Assembly (NCBI GenBank): GCA_946535435.1
Contig: CAMNDM010000013.1
Coordinates: 1 to 64,000, forward strand
Reading direction: 5' to 3'
DNA length: 64,000 bases
From: Physcocola sp002396385
Lineage (GTDB): Bacteria > Bacteroidota > Bacteroidia > Bacteroidales > Paludibacteraceae
Every line of letters begins with the position of its first letter. Position 1 is the stretch's first letter. This document shows, one piece after another, positions 1-9,597 of this stretch. The position numbers and the translations under genes were made by a program. Under the pieces are notes generated by a model that saw only the letters and a program-made list of their open reading frames with translations, made no database searches and was not told the origin of the DNA.

Positions 1-3000
1 CCGACAAGCACCTCTGAATTCAAACAGAAGAATATAAATTTCACCATCAATCCGGCCACCATTACCGTGACAGGCGGAAGCGCTACGAAGGTCTATGACG
101 GCACTACCGACTTAACAGCGGCTACTCAAGTGACCGTCAACACGACTGGAATTGTTGCCGGGGACGACGTCACAATTACAGTAAAGGAGGGGGCGTTCGC
201 ACAGAAAGAGGCGGGCGAGACTCTGCTGGACGTCAACGAATACCAGTTGGCGGGCGACGAAAACGCGCTCAAGAACTACACGCTGGCGGATGACAAACCT
301 GCGCTTGAGGCCGTAATAACGCAAAAAGAGGTAAGTCTTGTTTGGAACAATCCGACCTCCTTCGCCTACGACAACGAAGAGAAAGAAGTGACCGCCACGG
401 TCGACCCTACCTCGGTTGTGGAGGGCGACGAGGTGGCTGTTTCGGAATACACCGGCAACAAGTCGGCCGAAATAGGTGAGCACACCGCAACGGCCACCGC
501 TCTGGGCAACAGCAACTACAAGCTGCCGGAAAACGCCTCTATCACTTGGGAGATAACCAGCGGACTCGTTATCAACGGGCTGGACAAGGTGTTCACCTAC
601 AACGGAAACGAGCAGGAGCCTGAGATGGAAGTCTATTTCAACGACAGCAAACTGACCGAGGGGGTAGACTACACTTTAGTATTCTCTGACAACAAGAATG
701 CCGGAACCGCTAAGGTCAGCGTCGTGCCGACCGAATCGGCTTTGTTCACCAAAAAGGACTTCACGTTCACCATCAATCCGGCCACCATTACCGTGACGGG
801 CGGAAGCGCTACAAAAGTCTATGACGGCACTACCAACTTGACGGAAGCAACGCAAGTGACCGTCAACTCGACGGGAATTGTTGACGGGGACGAAATCGCC
901 GTAACTGTCAAGGATGGGGCGTTCGCAAAGAAAGATGCGGGCGAGACTCTGCTGGACGTCAACGAATACCAGTTGGCGGGCGACGAAAACACAATCAAGA
1001 ACTACACGCTGGCGGATGACAAACCCGCTCTCGAGGCCGTAATAACGCAAAAAGAGGTAAATCTTGTCTGGAGCACTCCGACCACCTTCGCATACGACAA
1101 CGAAGAGAAAGAAGTGACCGCCACAGTCGATCCGACCTCGGTTGTGGAGGGCGACGAGGTGGCTGTTTCGGAATATGACGGCAACAACGCAAAAGGAATC
1201 GGAAAATACATTGCTTATGCCACTTCACTGAACAACGACAACTATAAGATAGCCGACAAGACAAGAAATATAATTTGGCAAATAACCAGCGGACTGACAG
1301 TAACCGGTTTGAACGAAGTTCTTACCTACAATGGCAACGAACAGGAACCTGAGATAAAGGTATCGTTCAACGAGCAGAAACTTGAAAAAGATGTTGACTA
1401 CACGCTAGCGTTCACTAACAATAAAAACGTTGGGCAAGCAAAGGTGACCATCCTTCCGATAAAGAACGAAGAGACCAACACCACCCTTTTTGAGCAGAAG
1501 GAATTCGAGTTCACTATAGCGCCTGCTGTTATTACCGTCACCGGAGGAACGGCAACGAAAGTGTACAACGGGAATGTGAACATCACAACAGAAACCAGCA
1601 CCGACATTTCCTTTACAGGCAAAATCGGTGACGAGGATATTTCAGTAACAGTAAAATCGGGAAGTTTCGCCCAAAAAGAGGCAGGAGAGACCGAACTGAA
1701 CGTGACCGAATACCAGCTGGCAGGCAACGAGGCTAAATCGGGAAACTACACACTAGCAAACGAAAAGCCATCGCTTACCGCTGTGATAGAACAGAAGGAA
1801 GTGGCCCTTATCTGGAGTACCCCAACAACCTTCGCATACGACGGCGAGGTTAAAGAAGTAACTGCCAACATAGTAGCATCTTACATCGTAGAAGGCGATG
1901 TCGTCAGTGTATCGGCCTATACGGGCAACCAATCGTCAGAAAAAGGTGAGCATACCGCCACCGCCACTGCTTTAAGCAACAACAACTATAAACTACCAAA
2001 GAACGCAAGCAAATTCTGGGAAATTACCGATGGACTCGAGATTACCGGTCCAACAGAGGCCCTCACCTACAACGGGAAAGAACAACAGCCGGAAGTCACC
2101 GTAAAATACAATGGCGTTATTCTTGTTGAAAAAACCGACTACACCTTAAAGTATTCCGATAACAAGAATGCCGGAACGGCTAAAGTCAGTGTCATTCCGA
2201 CAAGCACCTCTGATTTCAAGCAGAAAGATATCGAATTCACCATCCATCCGGCGGTCATCACCATAACAGGCGGAACGGCGACAAAAGTGTATGATGGGAA
2301 CAACGAGTTTACCGACGGAACCATCACCCACTTTATTGTAACTGGCAAGATTGCAAGCGACAACATCTCAGTTATCGTCAAGAACGGCGTATTCGCACAG
2401 AAAGACGCAGGAGAGACCGAGTTAGAAATAACCGAACTGCTGCTAAATGGTTCTGCAGGAACCGTCAACAACTATGTTCTAGCATCCTCAACACCTAAAT
2501 TTAAAGCTGAAATCAAGCAGAAGGAAGTGAGCCTCACATGGAGTACACCAACCTCCTTCGTATACGACGGAGAAGAGAAGGTAATTACCGCCAATATTGA
2601 ACCTTCTTCTATCGTTGAAGGCGACGAGGTAACCATATCGGAATACAGCGGCAACCAGTCGGCTGACAAAGGGGAATACACGGCCACTGCTGTAGCTTTG
2701 GACAACAGCAACTACAAGTTGCCGGAAAACGCAAGCATAGCATGGGAGATTGTAGGCGGACTTGAAATACTGCCTATTGAAGAACTCACGTATAACGGCA
2801 AGGAGCAACAGCCGGAAGTAACCGTTTTATTCAACGACAAAAAAATAGTTGAGAACACAGACTACACCCTCGAGTTTACCGACAACATTAATGCGGGAAC
2901 AGCAAAGGTCAGTGTCACTTCAACCGGCACCCTTGCGTTCACCCCAAAAGAGGCAACATTTACCATCCAGCCAGCAGTCATCACTGTAACAGGCGGCAAC

Positions 3001-6000
3001 GCTACCAAGCAATACGACGGCAGCTACGATTTCACCACAGAAACAGCCATAGACCTTGTTTACGAAGGTATGGTCGGAACTGATGACATCAGCGTAAATG
3101 TGAAAAGCGGTTTATTTGAACAGAAAGACGCGGGAGAAACCGTGTTGAACGTCACAAAATACCAGTTGGCTGGAGAAGCAGCCGCAACAGGGAACTACAT
3201 TTTAGCAGAAAACAGTCCAGCCCTTAGCGCTACCATCGAACAGAAAGAAGTGGCGCTCATTTGGAGTACGCCAACTACATTTGCCTACGACGGATTGGAG
3301 AAAGAAGTAACCGCTACCATAAAGGCATCGTCGGTTGTGGAAGGCGACATTGTCAGTGTATCGGCCTACACGGGTAACAAGTCGGTAGAAAAAGGTGAGC
3401 ATACGGCCACCGCCACCGCTTTGAGCAACAACAACTACAAGCTGCCAGAGAATGCAAGCAAAGATTGGGAAATAACCGACGGGCTTGAGATAACTGGTCC
3501 TACGGATGCCCTGACCTACAATGGCGAAGAGCAACGACCTGAAGTAACTGTTAAATACAATGGCGTTGTTTTGATCGAAAACACCGACTACACGCTAGTG
3601 TATTCCAACAACAAGAATGCCGGCACGGGTAAGGTCAGCGTCGTGCCGACAAGCACCTCTGAATTCAAGCAGAAGGATATTGAATTCACTATCAATCCGG
3701 CCGTCATCACTGTAACCGGCGGAACGGCAACCAAAGTGTATGACGGAACCGACGAGTTCACAGCAGAGACCGTTGCCGACCCTGTCTTCACAGGAAAAGT
3801 TGGAAACGATGTGCTAACTGTAAGCGTCAGGAATGGCGTATTTGCACAAAAAGAGGCAGGCGAAACGGAATTGAGTGCGACAGAAATGGCGTTGGTGGGA
3901 GACGAAAGTGTGGTGAGCAACTACTATCTTACTGTTAACAAGCCAAAATTCGACGCTATTATCGAGCAGAAGGAAGTGACACTCGTTTGGAGTACGCCAA
4001 CCACATTTGAATACGACGGAGATGAGAAAGAAGTGACTGCCACCGTCGACATATCATCCATCGCAGAAGGCGACGAGGTGGCCGTTAGCGAATACAGCGA
4101 CAACCGGTCGGCCGAAATAAGGGAGCACTTTGCTACAGCAGACCTCTTGGACAACAACAACTATAAGTTGCCAGAAAATGCGGGTATAAGCTGGGAGATT
4201 ATCAGCGCAGTTGTTCCTGCAGAAGACTACTCTATCGCCATAGCGGTTCCAACAAGCGGCTATGTTTACGATAAGCTTCCGAAGGAACCAACGGTTGAAG
4301 TCAGAATCGGAGACAAACTGATTGACAGTTCCGAATATGAACTCAGCTATACGTCAAACACCAGAGCCGGAGAGGCAAAAGTAACCGTATCGGCAAAGTA
4401 TGGAGCAAATTACACCTTTGAGACCAAAGAAGCGACGTTTGAGATCGCAAAGGCAGTCATCAATGTCGCTACCGAAATCACTGGCAAGGAATACGACGGT
4501 ACCGTTAAAGCTGAAGTTTCATCAATCACAACAGGTATAATAGACGGAGACGATGTAATTATCAACGCCGATGCCGCCTATAACGACCCGAATGCAGGAA
4601 CAGACAAGCCGGTAAAAATCTTATATACGATTGAGGGAACAGACAAAGCGAACTACCAGTTGTCAGCAACAAGCCTCGACACCTTTGCGGCCATTGCACC
4701 AAAGAAGTTAACCCTTGTATGGTCTGAGAAGAAGTTCACCTTCGACGGCACTGAAAAATCGGTATCGGTTGTAGCCTATAAAGGCGTTGTCGGCAACGAG
4801 GAGGTAAAGGTGGAAGAATACAGCAACCAGGCAAAGACTAACGCCGGCAACTATACGGCGAAGGTGGAAAAGCTGAGTAGCCAGAACTACACGATCGGTG
4901 CAGGGGAAGAAACGGAATGGACAATCAGTGCCAGAAAGACAGATATCACCATCATTGCCACCGAGAACAACTTTACCTACAACGGCAAAGAACAGATACC
5001 ACCAATTATTGTAAAAGACGGAGACACCGAAATACCGGCAGAGAACTACTCTATCCGTTACGAAAATACCATAAACGCAGGCAAGGCGACATTTACAGTA
5101 GAGGCCAAAGAAGGCGGCAACTACATTTTCAAGGCCAAAGGAGGCAGTTACGAAATTAAGCCAGCAGCCATTACATTCGAGTCTGAAAGCAAGACCTGGG
5201 TCTACGACGGCAATGAACACACAGCACCAAAAGTAACCCTGACAGAAGGTGAACTCTTTGGCGATGACTCTTTCGATTTTGCAGTTACAGGTGCTATTAC
5301 AGCAGTCGGAAAGGTAGACAACGAGTTTACAGTTACGTCAAAAGACGGGACACTGGCAAGCAACTATACCATCACAGAGAAGGTGGGAGTGCTGACCGTA
5401 AAGGCAAACAAGATCTCCCCTATCACGACCGACCCTATCACAGGCGAAAAGACCATTGTAGATCCGATAACAGGGGAAACCGTTCCGCTGACCGACCCTA
5501 CTATGGGATATGAGGTGGTGGTAAATCCGGGCAATAGCGAAATTGTATACGACGGCAAGAAGAAAGAGCCCGTTGTCGAGTTGTTTATAAACGGAGTCAA
5601 GGTACCGGCTGACGAATACAACATCGTTTATAAGGCCAACACGAACGCAGGTACGGCCCATGTGTCTGTAACAGACAATAAAGACGGCTACTACACCTTT
5701 ATAGGAACCACCGCCGACTTTAAGATTGAGCCCCGTGAACTGACCCTTGAGTGGGGGGAGACCGAATTCACCTATAACGGCAAGAGACAACAAGTAAGCC
5801 ACACGCTACAAGGAGTTCTAGATGGCGACAAAGTGAAGGTGCAAGTGAAAGGCGACACAGCCACAAATGCGAACAGCTATAAGGCGATAGCTTCGGGTGT
5901 AGACAACAAGAACTATATTTTAAGGCCTGATACCATTAAGTGGACCATTTTGAAGGCTGACACCGAAATGCCGACACTCACCCCAATAGCAGAGACCGAA

Positions 6001-6945
6001 GCCGGCACCAAAGACGGCCAGATTGAAGGATTGCAAAAGGGGATGGAGATGAAAAAGGAAGGTGAGAAGAAGTTCGCACCTGTTAAAGACCCGGCTGTAA
6101 AACTGGCACCAGGCAACTATATTGTGAGAATAGCCGGCGACAAAAACCACAACGCCTCTGAAGAAGTGCTGGTAACCATACAGGCGGGCACCGTTCCTTA
6201 TGCCATTGACTCAATTATCGTTCCTGCATTCGGTTATTGTCCGGCTACGGACGACAACATCCGCTATGTGGTTTCAGGCGAAAACCATCCGGCCGCCTTC
6301 CGCATTATTTACTCAAAAGAAGCAGAAGCGGCAGGATTTAAGAACACAGGTTATGTCGACATAACGGAAAACGGTACGCTTCCGGTAACGATACCGAACT
6401 GCGACGCCAACACCTACAAAGCGAAACTCCAGTTCCGCAGTGTAAACAACATTGAATCGAAGACCTTCGATATAGAATTGATGGTAAACCTTTCCGCAGA
6501 CTACATGACCGACATCTTCGAAGATGTAATTTCTGCAGTCAACACAGAAGAGCGTTTCCTGGAATACCAGTGGTACCACAACGACATTCTGTTGGAAGGC
6601 GAAACCAAACCATACTACAACCAAAACAAGACGCTGAACGGTAGTTACTATATGGAAGTGCTGACAGTAGACGACCGTAAACTAAAGACCTGCAGGCTCA
6701 ATTTCGAGGCAGTGGAGGCCGACAAGCTGACCGCCTATCCGAACCCGACACACGACTACACGACAATAGAACTGACGAACGACAACGAAGAGGAACACAC
6801 ACTGGAAGTGTTCAGTTCGGCCGGAGAACGTGTAAAATCAGACACGTTTACTGGAGCGAAAACCGAAGTTAATTTTGTAGATTTGCCACAAGGCGTCTAC
6901 ATTGTCAAGGTAGACGGCCTTGAAGTGAAAGTTCTGAAGTATTAA
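1..6945 (+). CDS. Giant MBG/YDG-repeat surface protein with T9SS type A sorting domain (5' end outside window)
   Basis: The reading frame is open from base 1, so the start lies upstream; at least 2314 residues are present. The protein is made of tandem units of about 720-744 bp. Each unit has a YDG-type module (core TGGxATKVYDG, at about bases 73, 799, 1543, 2269, 2990, 3718), an MBG-type module (core W..P..F.YD...KEVTA) and a second MBG-like module (core TYNG.EQ.PE.....). The repeats become more divergent after about 4450 and include another YDG-like unit near 4480. A non-repeat region follows (about 5940-6700), then a C-terminal domain starting AYPNPTHDYTTIEL and ending VYIVKVDGLEVKVLKY, which is a Por-secretion (T9SS type A) sorting signal. 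Family knowledge suggests export by T9SS and anchoring on the cell surface, probably as an adhesin; ligand unknown. The OmpA-like gene follows after 20 bp and may be cotranscribed. Confidence 0.93.
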   Translation, partial: PTSTSEFKQKNINFTINPATITVTGGSATKVYDGTTDLTAATQVTVNTTGIVAGDDVTITVKEGAFAQKEAGETLLDVNEYQLAGDENALKNYTLADDKPALEAVITQKEVSLVWNNPTSFAYDNEEKEVTATVDPTSVVEGDEVAVSEYTGNKSAEIGEHTATATALGNSNYKLPENASITWEITSGLVINGLDKVFTYNGNEQEPEMEVYFNDSKLTEGVDYTLVFSDNKNAGTAKVSVVPTESALFTKKDFTFTINPATITVTGGSATKVYDGTTNLTEATQVTVNSTGIVDGDEIAVTVKDGAFAKKDAGETLLDVNEYQLAGDENTIKNYTLADDKPALEAVITQKEVNLVWSTPTTFAYDNEEKEVTATVDPTSVVEGDEVAVSEYDGNNAKGIGKYIAYATSLNNDNYKIADKTRNIIWQITSGLTVTGLNEVLTYNGNEQEPEIKVSFNEQKLEKDVDYTLAFTNNKNVGQAKVTILPIKNEETNTTLFEQKEFEFTIAPAVITVTGGTATKVYNGNVNITTETSTDISFTGKIGDEDISVTVKSGSFAQKEAGETELNVTEYQLAGNEAKSGNYTLANEKPSLTAVIEQKEVALIWSTPTTFAYDGEVKEVTANIVASYIVEGDVVSVSAYTGNQSSEKGEHTATATALSNNNYKLPKNASKFWEITDGLEITGPTEALTYNGKEQQPEVTVKYNGVILVEKTDYTLKYSDNKNAGTAKVSVIPTSTSDFKQKDIEFTIHPAVITITGGTATKVYDGNNEFTDGTITHFIVTGKIASDNISVIVKNGVFAQKDAGETELEITELLLNGSAGTVNNYVLASSTPKFKAEIKQKEVSLTWSTPTSFVYDGEEKVITANIEPSSIVEGDEVTISEYSGNQSADKGEYTATAVALDNSNYKLPENASIAWEIVGGLEILPIEELTYNGKEQQPEVTVLFNDKKIVENTDYTLEFTDNINAGTAKVSVTSTGTLAFTPKEATFTIQPAVITVTGGNATKQYDGSYDFTTETAIDLVYEGMVGTDDISVNVKSGLFEQKDAGETVLNVTKYQLAGEAAATGNYILAENSPALSATIEQKEVALIWSTPTTFAYDGLEKEVTATIKASSVVEGDIVSVSAYTGNKSVEKGEHTATATALSNNNYKLPENASKDWEITDGLEITGPTDALTYNGEEQRPEVTVKYNGVVLIENTDYTLVYSNNKNAGTGKVSVVPTSTSEFKQKDIEFTINPAVITVTGGTATKVYDGTDEFTAETVADPVFTGKVGNDVLTVSVRNGVFAQKEAGETELSATEMALVGDESVVSNYYLTVNKPKFDAIIEQKEVTLVWSTPTTFEYDGDEKEVTATVDISSIAEGDEVAVSEYSDNRSAEIREHFATADLLDNNNYKLPENAGISWEIISAVVPAEDYSIAIAVPTSGYVYDKLPKEPTVEVRIGDKLIDSSEYELSYTSNTRAGEAKVTVSAKYGANYTFETKEATFEIAKAVINVATEITGKEYDGTVKAEVSSITTGIIDGDDVIINADAAYNDPNAGTDKPVKILYTIEGTDKANYQLSATSLDTFAAIAPKKLTLVWSEKKFTFDGTEKSVSVVAYKGVVGNEEVKVEEYSNQAKTNAGNYTAKVEKLSSQNYTIGAGEETEWTISARKTDITIIATENNFTYNGKEQIPPIIVKDGDTEIPAENYSIRYENTINAGKATFTVEAKEGGNYIFKAKGGSYEIKPAAITFESESKTWVYDGNEHTAPKVTLTEGELFGDDSFDFAVTGAITAVGKVDNEFTVTSKDGTLASNYTITEKVGVLTVKANKISPITTDPITGEKTIVDPITGETVPLTDPTMGYEVVVNPGNSEIVYDGKKKEPVVELFINGVKVPADEYNIVYKANTNAGTAHVSVTDNKDGYYTFIGTTADFKIEPRELTLEWGETEFTYNGKRQQVSHTLQGVLDGDKVKVQVKGDTATNANSYKAIASGVDNKNYILRPDTIKWTILKADTEMPTLTPIAETEAGTKDGQIEGLQKGMEMKKEGEKKFAPVKDPAVKLAPGNYIVRIAGDKNHNASEEVLVTIQAGTVPYAIDSIIVPAFGYCPATDDNIRYVVSGENHPAAFRIIYSKEAEAAGFKNTGYVDITENGTLPVTIPNCDANTYKAKLQFRSVNNIESKTFDIELMVNLSADYMTDIFEDVISAVNTEERFLEYQWYHNDILLEGETKPYYNQNKTLNGSYYMEVLTVDDRKLKTCRLNFEAVEADKLTAYPNPTHDYTTIELTNDNEEEHTLEVFSSAGERVKSDTFTGAKTEVNFVDLPQGVYIVKVDGLEVKVLKY

Positions 6946-6965
6946 GAATCAAATACTATTTCGAC

Positions 6966-8378
6966 ATGTTTAAGAAAAGTTTTTGGATCACAGTTATATC
7001 ATTAGCGCTGGCGCTAACATCGTCAGCCCAAGTGGTGTACAAGAACAATATAGGAATCTCCTTCGGTGGAGGTTTACACTCGAACCAGCTATCGTTGGAC
7101 AAAGAGGGAGAAAACAATCCGCGTTTCGGATGGATTTTCGACATGAACTACCGTCACATGTTCGGCAGACACGTTGGGTGGGGAACCGGCTTGGGAATAA
7201 GCTACTACAAGTCGAATTTCTGTTACGACGACCTGTTGGTAACCTCGCAGCAAGTCCACCGTCACAACAACTTGGTCTACGAGAGCAAGAGCCATTTGTC
7301 GGGCTGGACCGAGTCGCAACGGACGCTAAACATAGAAGTTCCACTGGCCCTCTACATTGTTGCCCCCTTAAACGAGAAATGGCAGTTCTTGTCTGGCCTT
7401 GGAGGCAAACTGATGCTACCGGTATGGAACCGTTACCATGTAATTGATGGAGAGATGGAAGCCACCGGCTACTTTAAGGAGACCAACATCGAGTACCACG
7501 ACCTGCCCAAGCACGGTTTCACAAAGTATCATAACTTTTACGGGAGTTCGGATATCAAAGCAATAACCTGTGCGGGTTTTGTTGACTTGGGACTCTTGTA
7601 CAACCTAAAAGACAACTACTCCCTTTATATGGGGGCGTATGCATCGTACACACTACTCGACCTTACGAAAAAGAGTGAGAAAGAGCTCTACAACGGGAAA
7701 GAGTACACAGGCATCGCATCGTCGAACCTGACAGACGGGAACCGCCTGATGGCAGCAGGCGTCAAGGTGGGTTTCACTTTCGGATATCCGAAAGTGAGAG
7801 ACTCGATAAGGTACGACATTCCACTGATGGCCGCCTATCCGTACTGCGACCCGGAAATAAAGGCCGACACAAAGCTAACAGAGCTGACCGACGAAGCGCG
7901 GGAAGCACTGCGCTTGGCTAAAATACAGCGTATGCGCGAAGATTCTATCCGCAACGAGCAAGAGAAGGCACGGCTGGCACAAGAAAAGATTGAAAAAGAG
8001 AAAGAAGAGTTTGAAAAAGTCAGGTATGCCCTCAGTTGGCTGAACAGGCACCTACGGGTGGATGTCCTATCAGACAGAGGCGTTGTGGAACCAAACATCG
8101 ACAACGACGAGCAGATTAAAGTGTTGGCAGAATATATCAAAGCCAATCCGAACAAGATGATTTCTGTGACAGGCCATTCTTGCAACAAAGGAAAAGAAGA
8201 CTACAACATAAGGATGGGTAAAAGGCGCGCAGAAGCCGTCAAAGAGGTTCTTAAAGATGCGGGCATCCCCGAAAAGAACATCAGGGTATACAGTAAAGGC
8301 TCGCAAGAACCGATTGCGCCAAACAACACCGAAGCAAACAGAAGAAAGAACCGACGCATTGTCATAAGCATTCAGTAA
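6966..8378 (+). CDS. OmpA-family outer membrane beta-barrel protein
   Basis: 470 residues. A Sec signal peptide (MFKKSFWITVISLALALTSS, cleavage near AQ) is followed by about 260 residues rich in alternating aromatic and hydrophobic residues, as in a porin-type barrel. A charged, probably coiled-coil linker (about 305-350) leads to an OmpA peptidoglycan-binding domain (about 360-470) with TGHSCNKG, an R-x-x-x-V-x-x-x-L helix and the closing NRRKNRRIVISI motif. The expected role is tethering the outer membrane to peptidoglycan. The gene starts 20 bp after the giant T9SS cargo gene, so the two are probably one transcript; the barrel may help display or anchor that protein, but that is inference. 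The ATG at 6966 is chosen because the signal peptide starts there. Confidence 0.9.
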   Translation: MFKKSFWITVISLALALTSSAQVVYKNNIGISFGGGLHSNQLSLDKEGENNPRFGWIFDMNYRHMFGRHVGWGTGLGISYYKSNFCYDDLLVTSQQVHRHNNLVYESKSHLSGWTESQRTLNIEVPLALYIVAPLNEKWQFLSGLGGKLMLPVWNRYHVIDGEMEATGYFKETNIEYHDLPKHGFTKYHNFYGSSDIKAITCAGFVDLGLLYNLKDNYSLYMGAYASYTLLDLTKKSEKELYNGKEYTGIASSNLTDGNRLMAAGVKVGFTFGYPKVRDSIRYDIPLMAAYPYCDPEIKADTKLTELTDEAREALRLAKIQRMREDSIRNEQEKARLAQEKIEKEKEEFEKVRYALSWLNRHLRVDVLSDRGVVEPNIDNDEQIKVLAEYIKANPNKMISVTGHSCNKGKEDYNIRMGKRRAEAVKEVLKDAGIPEKNIRVYSKGSQEPIAPNNTEANRRKNRRIVISIQ

Positions 8379-8614
8379 ATTGGCACGGAGTTCGTTCTGC
8401 TGAAGCACAGCATTTTGCAGACGGACTCCCGACCGGTTAAAGCTATAATTGAAAAATAGGCAGAAACAGAGCTCCGACTCTGCTGTTTGTGATTTCAAAC
8501 TACGTACTTCTGTATAGAGAATATAACGCTAAAGAAAACCATTTGTTACCGATGGTCGGAACAGTATAAAATCCGCTTTTTCTTATTATTGTACAAATAG
8601 AAACATCAAACCAT
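8379..8614. other. Intergenic region before the LytTR gene
   Basis: This stretch separates the OmpA-like gene from the LytTR regulator. I see no convincing ORF, no TAnnTTTG promoter and no strong terminator hairpin. The regulator's promoter is presumably here but I cannot point to it. Confidence 0.4.
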
Positions 8615-8716
8615 ATGCGAAACAAAGTAATCTTCTCTATGTCGGTGAGTAGCATGTGCTTTTTCATCTTCCTGCTGCTTAAACCCTTCCAAGCCAACAC
8701 CTACATACAAGATTGA
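8615..8716 (+). pseudogene. N-terminal fragment of the LytTR regulator, ended by an in-frame TGA
   Basis: An ATG at 8615 opens 33 codons (start MRNKVIFSMSVSSMCFFIFL, with a KPF motif, end NTYIQD) and stops at TGA 8714-8716. The next codons continue in the same frame (NFFLVFVPLAIF) into the LytTR gene. The KPF motif after the first hydrophobic segment is typical of the amino end of membrane LytTR proteins in this phylum, so the fragment and the downstream ORF were one gene. Whether the TGA is a real nonsense mutation or a sequence error cannot be decided from the window. Confidence 0.7.
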
Positions 8717-8725
8717 AATTTCTTT

Positions 8726-9487
8726 TTGGTTTTCGTTCCATTAGCAATCTTTGTGTCGGTGTTAGCCAGTTTTGTCGTCATCGACACTTTATCGGGGTTG
8801 TTTAATTTTAAAGACGCAATAAGAGATAACGAAATTCTCCATATATTACTGCTCGACCTGGCCGTAATACCCTTTTTAATGCTACTTTTCACACTGTCTC
8901 TCCAGTATTATTTTCTGAGCATCCATACCAATTTCATTCGTTTAGGACCAAAACTGCTATGTAATATTCTGTTTATGGAGTTTATTTTGTTCACACCAGA
9001 GACGTTCATCCTAAAATACTACAAGAAAGAGGAAGAACTGCGCGAACTGAAAGATATAAATTTAAAGATAGCCGCCATGAAGACGGACGATTTAACTTCC
9101 GGAGGCGAAGCGGACAGCAAAGAGCTAGTGGTTATAAAGGGAGAGTATAAGGATTCGGCATTGGAGCTAGGACCCAACAACATCATATACATAGAAGTAG
9201 TTGCCAACTACGTTTGCGTACACTACTACGAAGAGTCAGAAATCAGGACTAGGCAAATAAGGGCCACCCTGAAACAACTCCATAAATCTTTAGACGGTTA
9301 CCCTTTCCTTGTACAGACACACCGCTCATTCATTGTCAATATTCACCATATCCTTTCTATTGAACGGGAATCGTCTACAGGCCATTTTATCAACATGGAA
9401 GGTGGCAAACAACGGATTCCTATTTCAAGAACTAATTATGAGAAAATAAACCGACTTTTTTCAAAAAACAGCCTTAGGGACGAATAA
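8726..9487 (+). CDS. Membrane-anchored LytTR DNA-binding regulator (downstream part of interrupted gene)
   Basis: The open frame from a TTG at 8726 gives 253 residues; the natural gene probably began at the ATG at 8615, one in-frame TGA upstream. Three hydrophobic segments (about residues 1-20, 45-70 and 82-98) are followed by a short helical linker and a LytTR domain in the last 100 residues (IIYIEVVANYVCVHY, RQIRATLKQL, FLVQTHRSFIVNI, RIPISRTNYEKI). LytTR proteins bind pairs of short direct repeats on one face of DNA. Four such repeats start in the last codons of this gene and continue downstream, so the likely target is the adjacent promoter at 9565. If translation can start at the TTG, a protein with one membrane segment fewer could still be made. 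Confidence 0.8.
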   Translation: MVFVPLAIFVSVLASFVVIDTLSGLFNFKDAIRDNEILHILLLDLAVIPFLMLLFTLSLQYYFLSIHTNFIRLGPKLLCNILFMEFILFTPETFILKYYKKEEELRELKDINLKIAAMKTDDLTSGGEADSKELVVIKGEYKDSALELGPNNIIYIEVVANYVCVHYYEESEIRTRQIRATLKQLHKSLDGYPFLVQTHRSFIVNIHHILSIERESSTGHFINMEGGKQRIPISRTNYEKINRLFSKNSLRDE

Positions 9488-9547
9488 ACTGATTTTAGGG
9501 ACGAATAAACAACGCATAGGGACGAACAGATAAAGTTTAGGGACGAA
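9475..9547 (+). promoter_or_regulatory. Four direct repeats TAGGGACGAA at exact 21-bp spacing (probable LytTR operator)
   Basis: The 10-mer TAGGGACGAA occurs without mismatch at 9475-9484, 9496-9505, 9517-9526 and 9538-9547. The period is exactly 21 bp, two helical turns, so all four lie on the same DNA face. The first copy overlaps the last codons of the LytTR gene. The last ends 17 bp before a TATATTTG -7 box, where the -33 element would normally be. Direct repeats about two turns apart are the known binding mode of LytTR dimers; assignment to this regulator is inference. Confidence 0.75.
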
Positions 9548-9564
9548 ATTCATAACAACACGAG

Positions 9565-9572
9565 TATATTTG
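9565..9572 (+). promoter_or_regulatory. -7 box TATATTTG of an activator-type promoter
   Basis: TATATTTG fits the Bacteroidota housekeeping sigma -7 consensus TAnnTTTG. No TTG is seen at the -33 distance; that position is occupied by the fourth TAGGGACGAA repeat, which suggests a promoter that needs an activator. Transcription would begin near 9580, just before the ATG at 9598. Confidence 0.6.
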
Positions 9573-9597
9573 CGCAACAATCAAATATCACTACATT

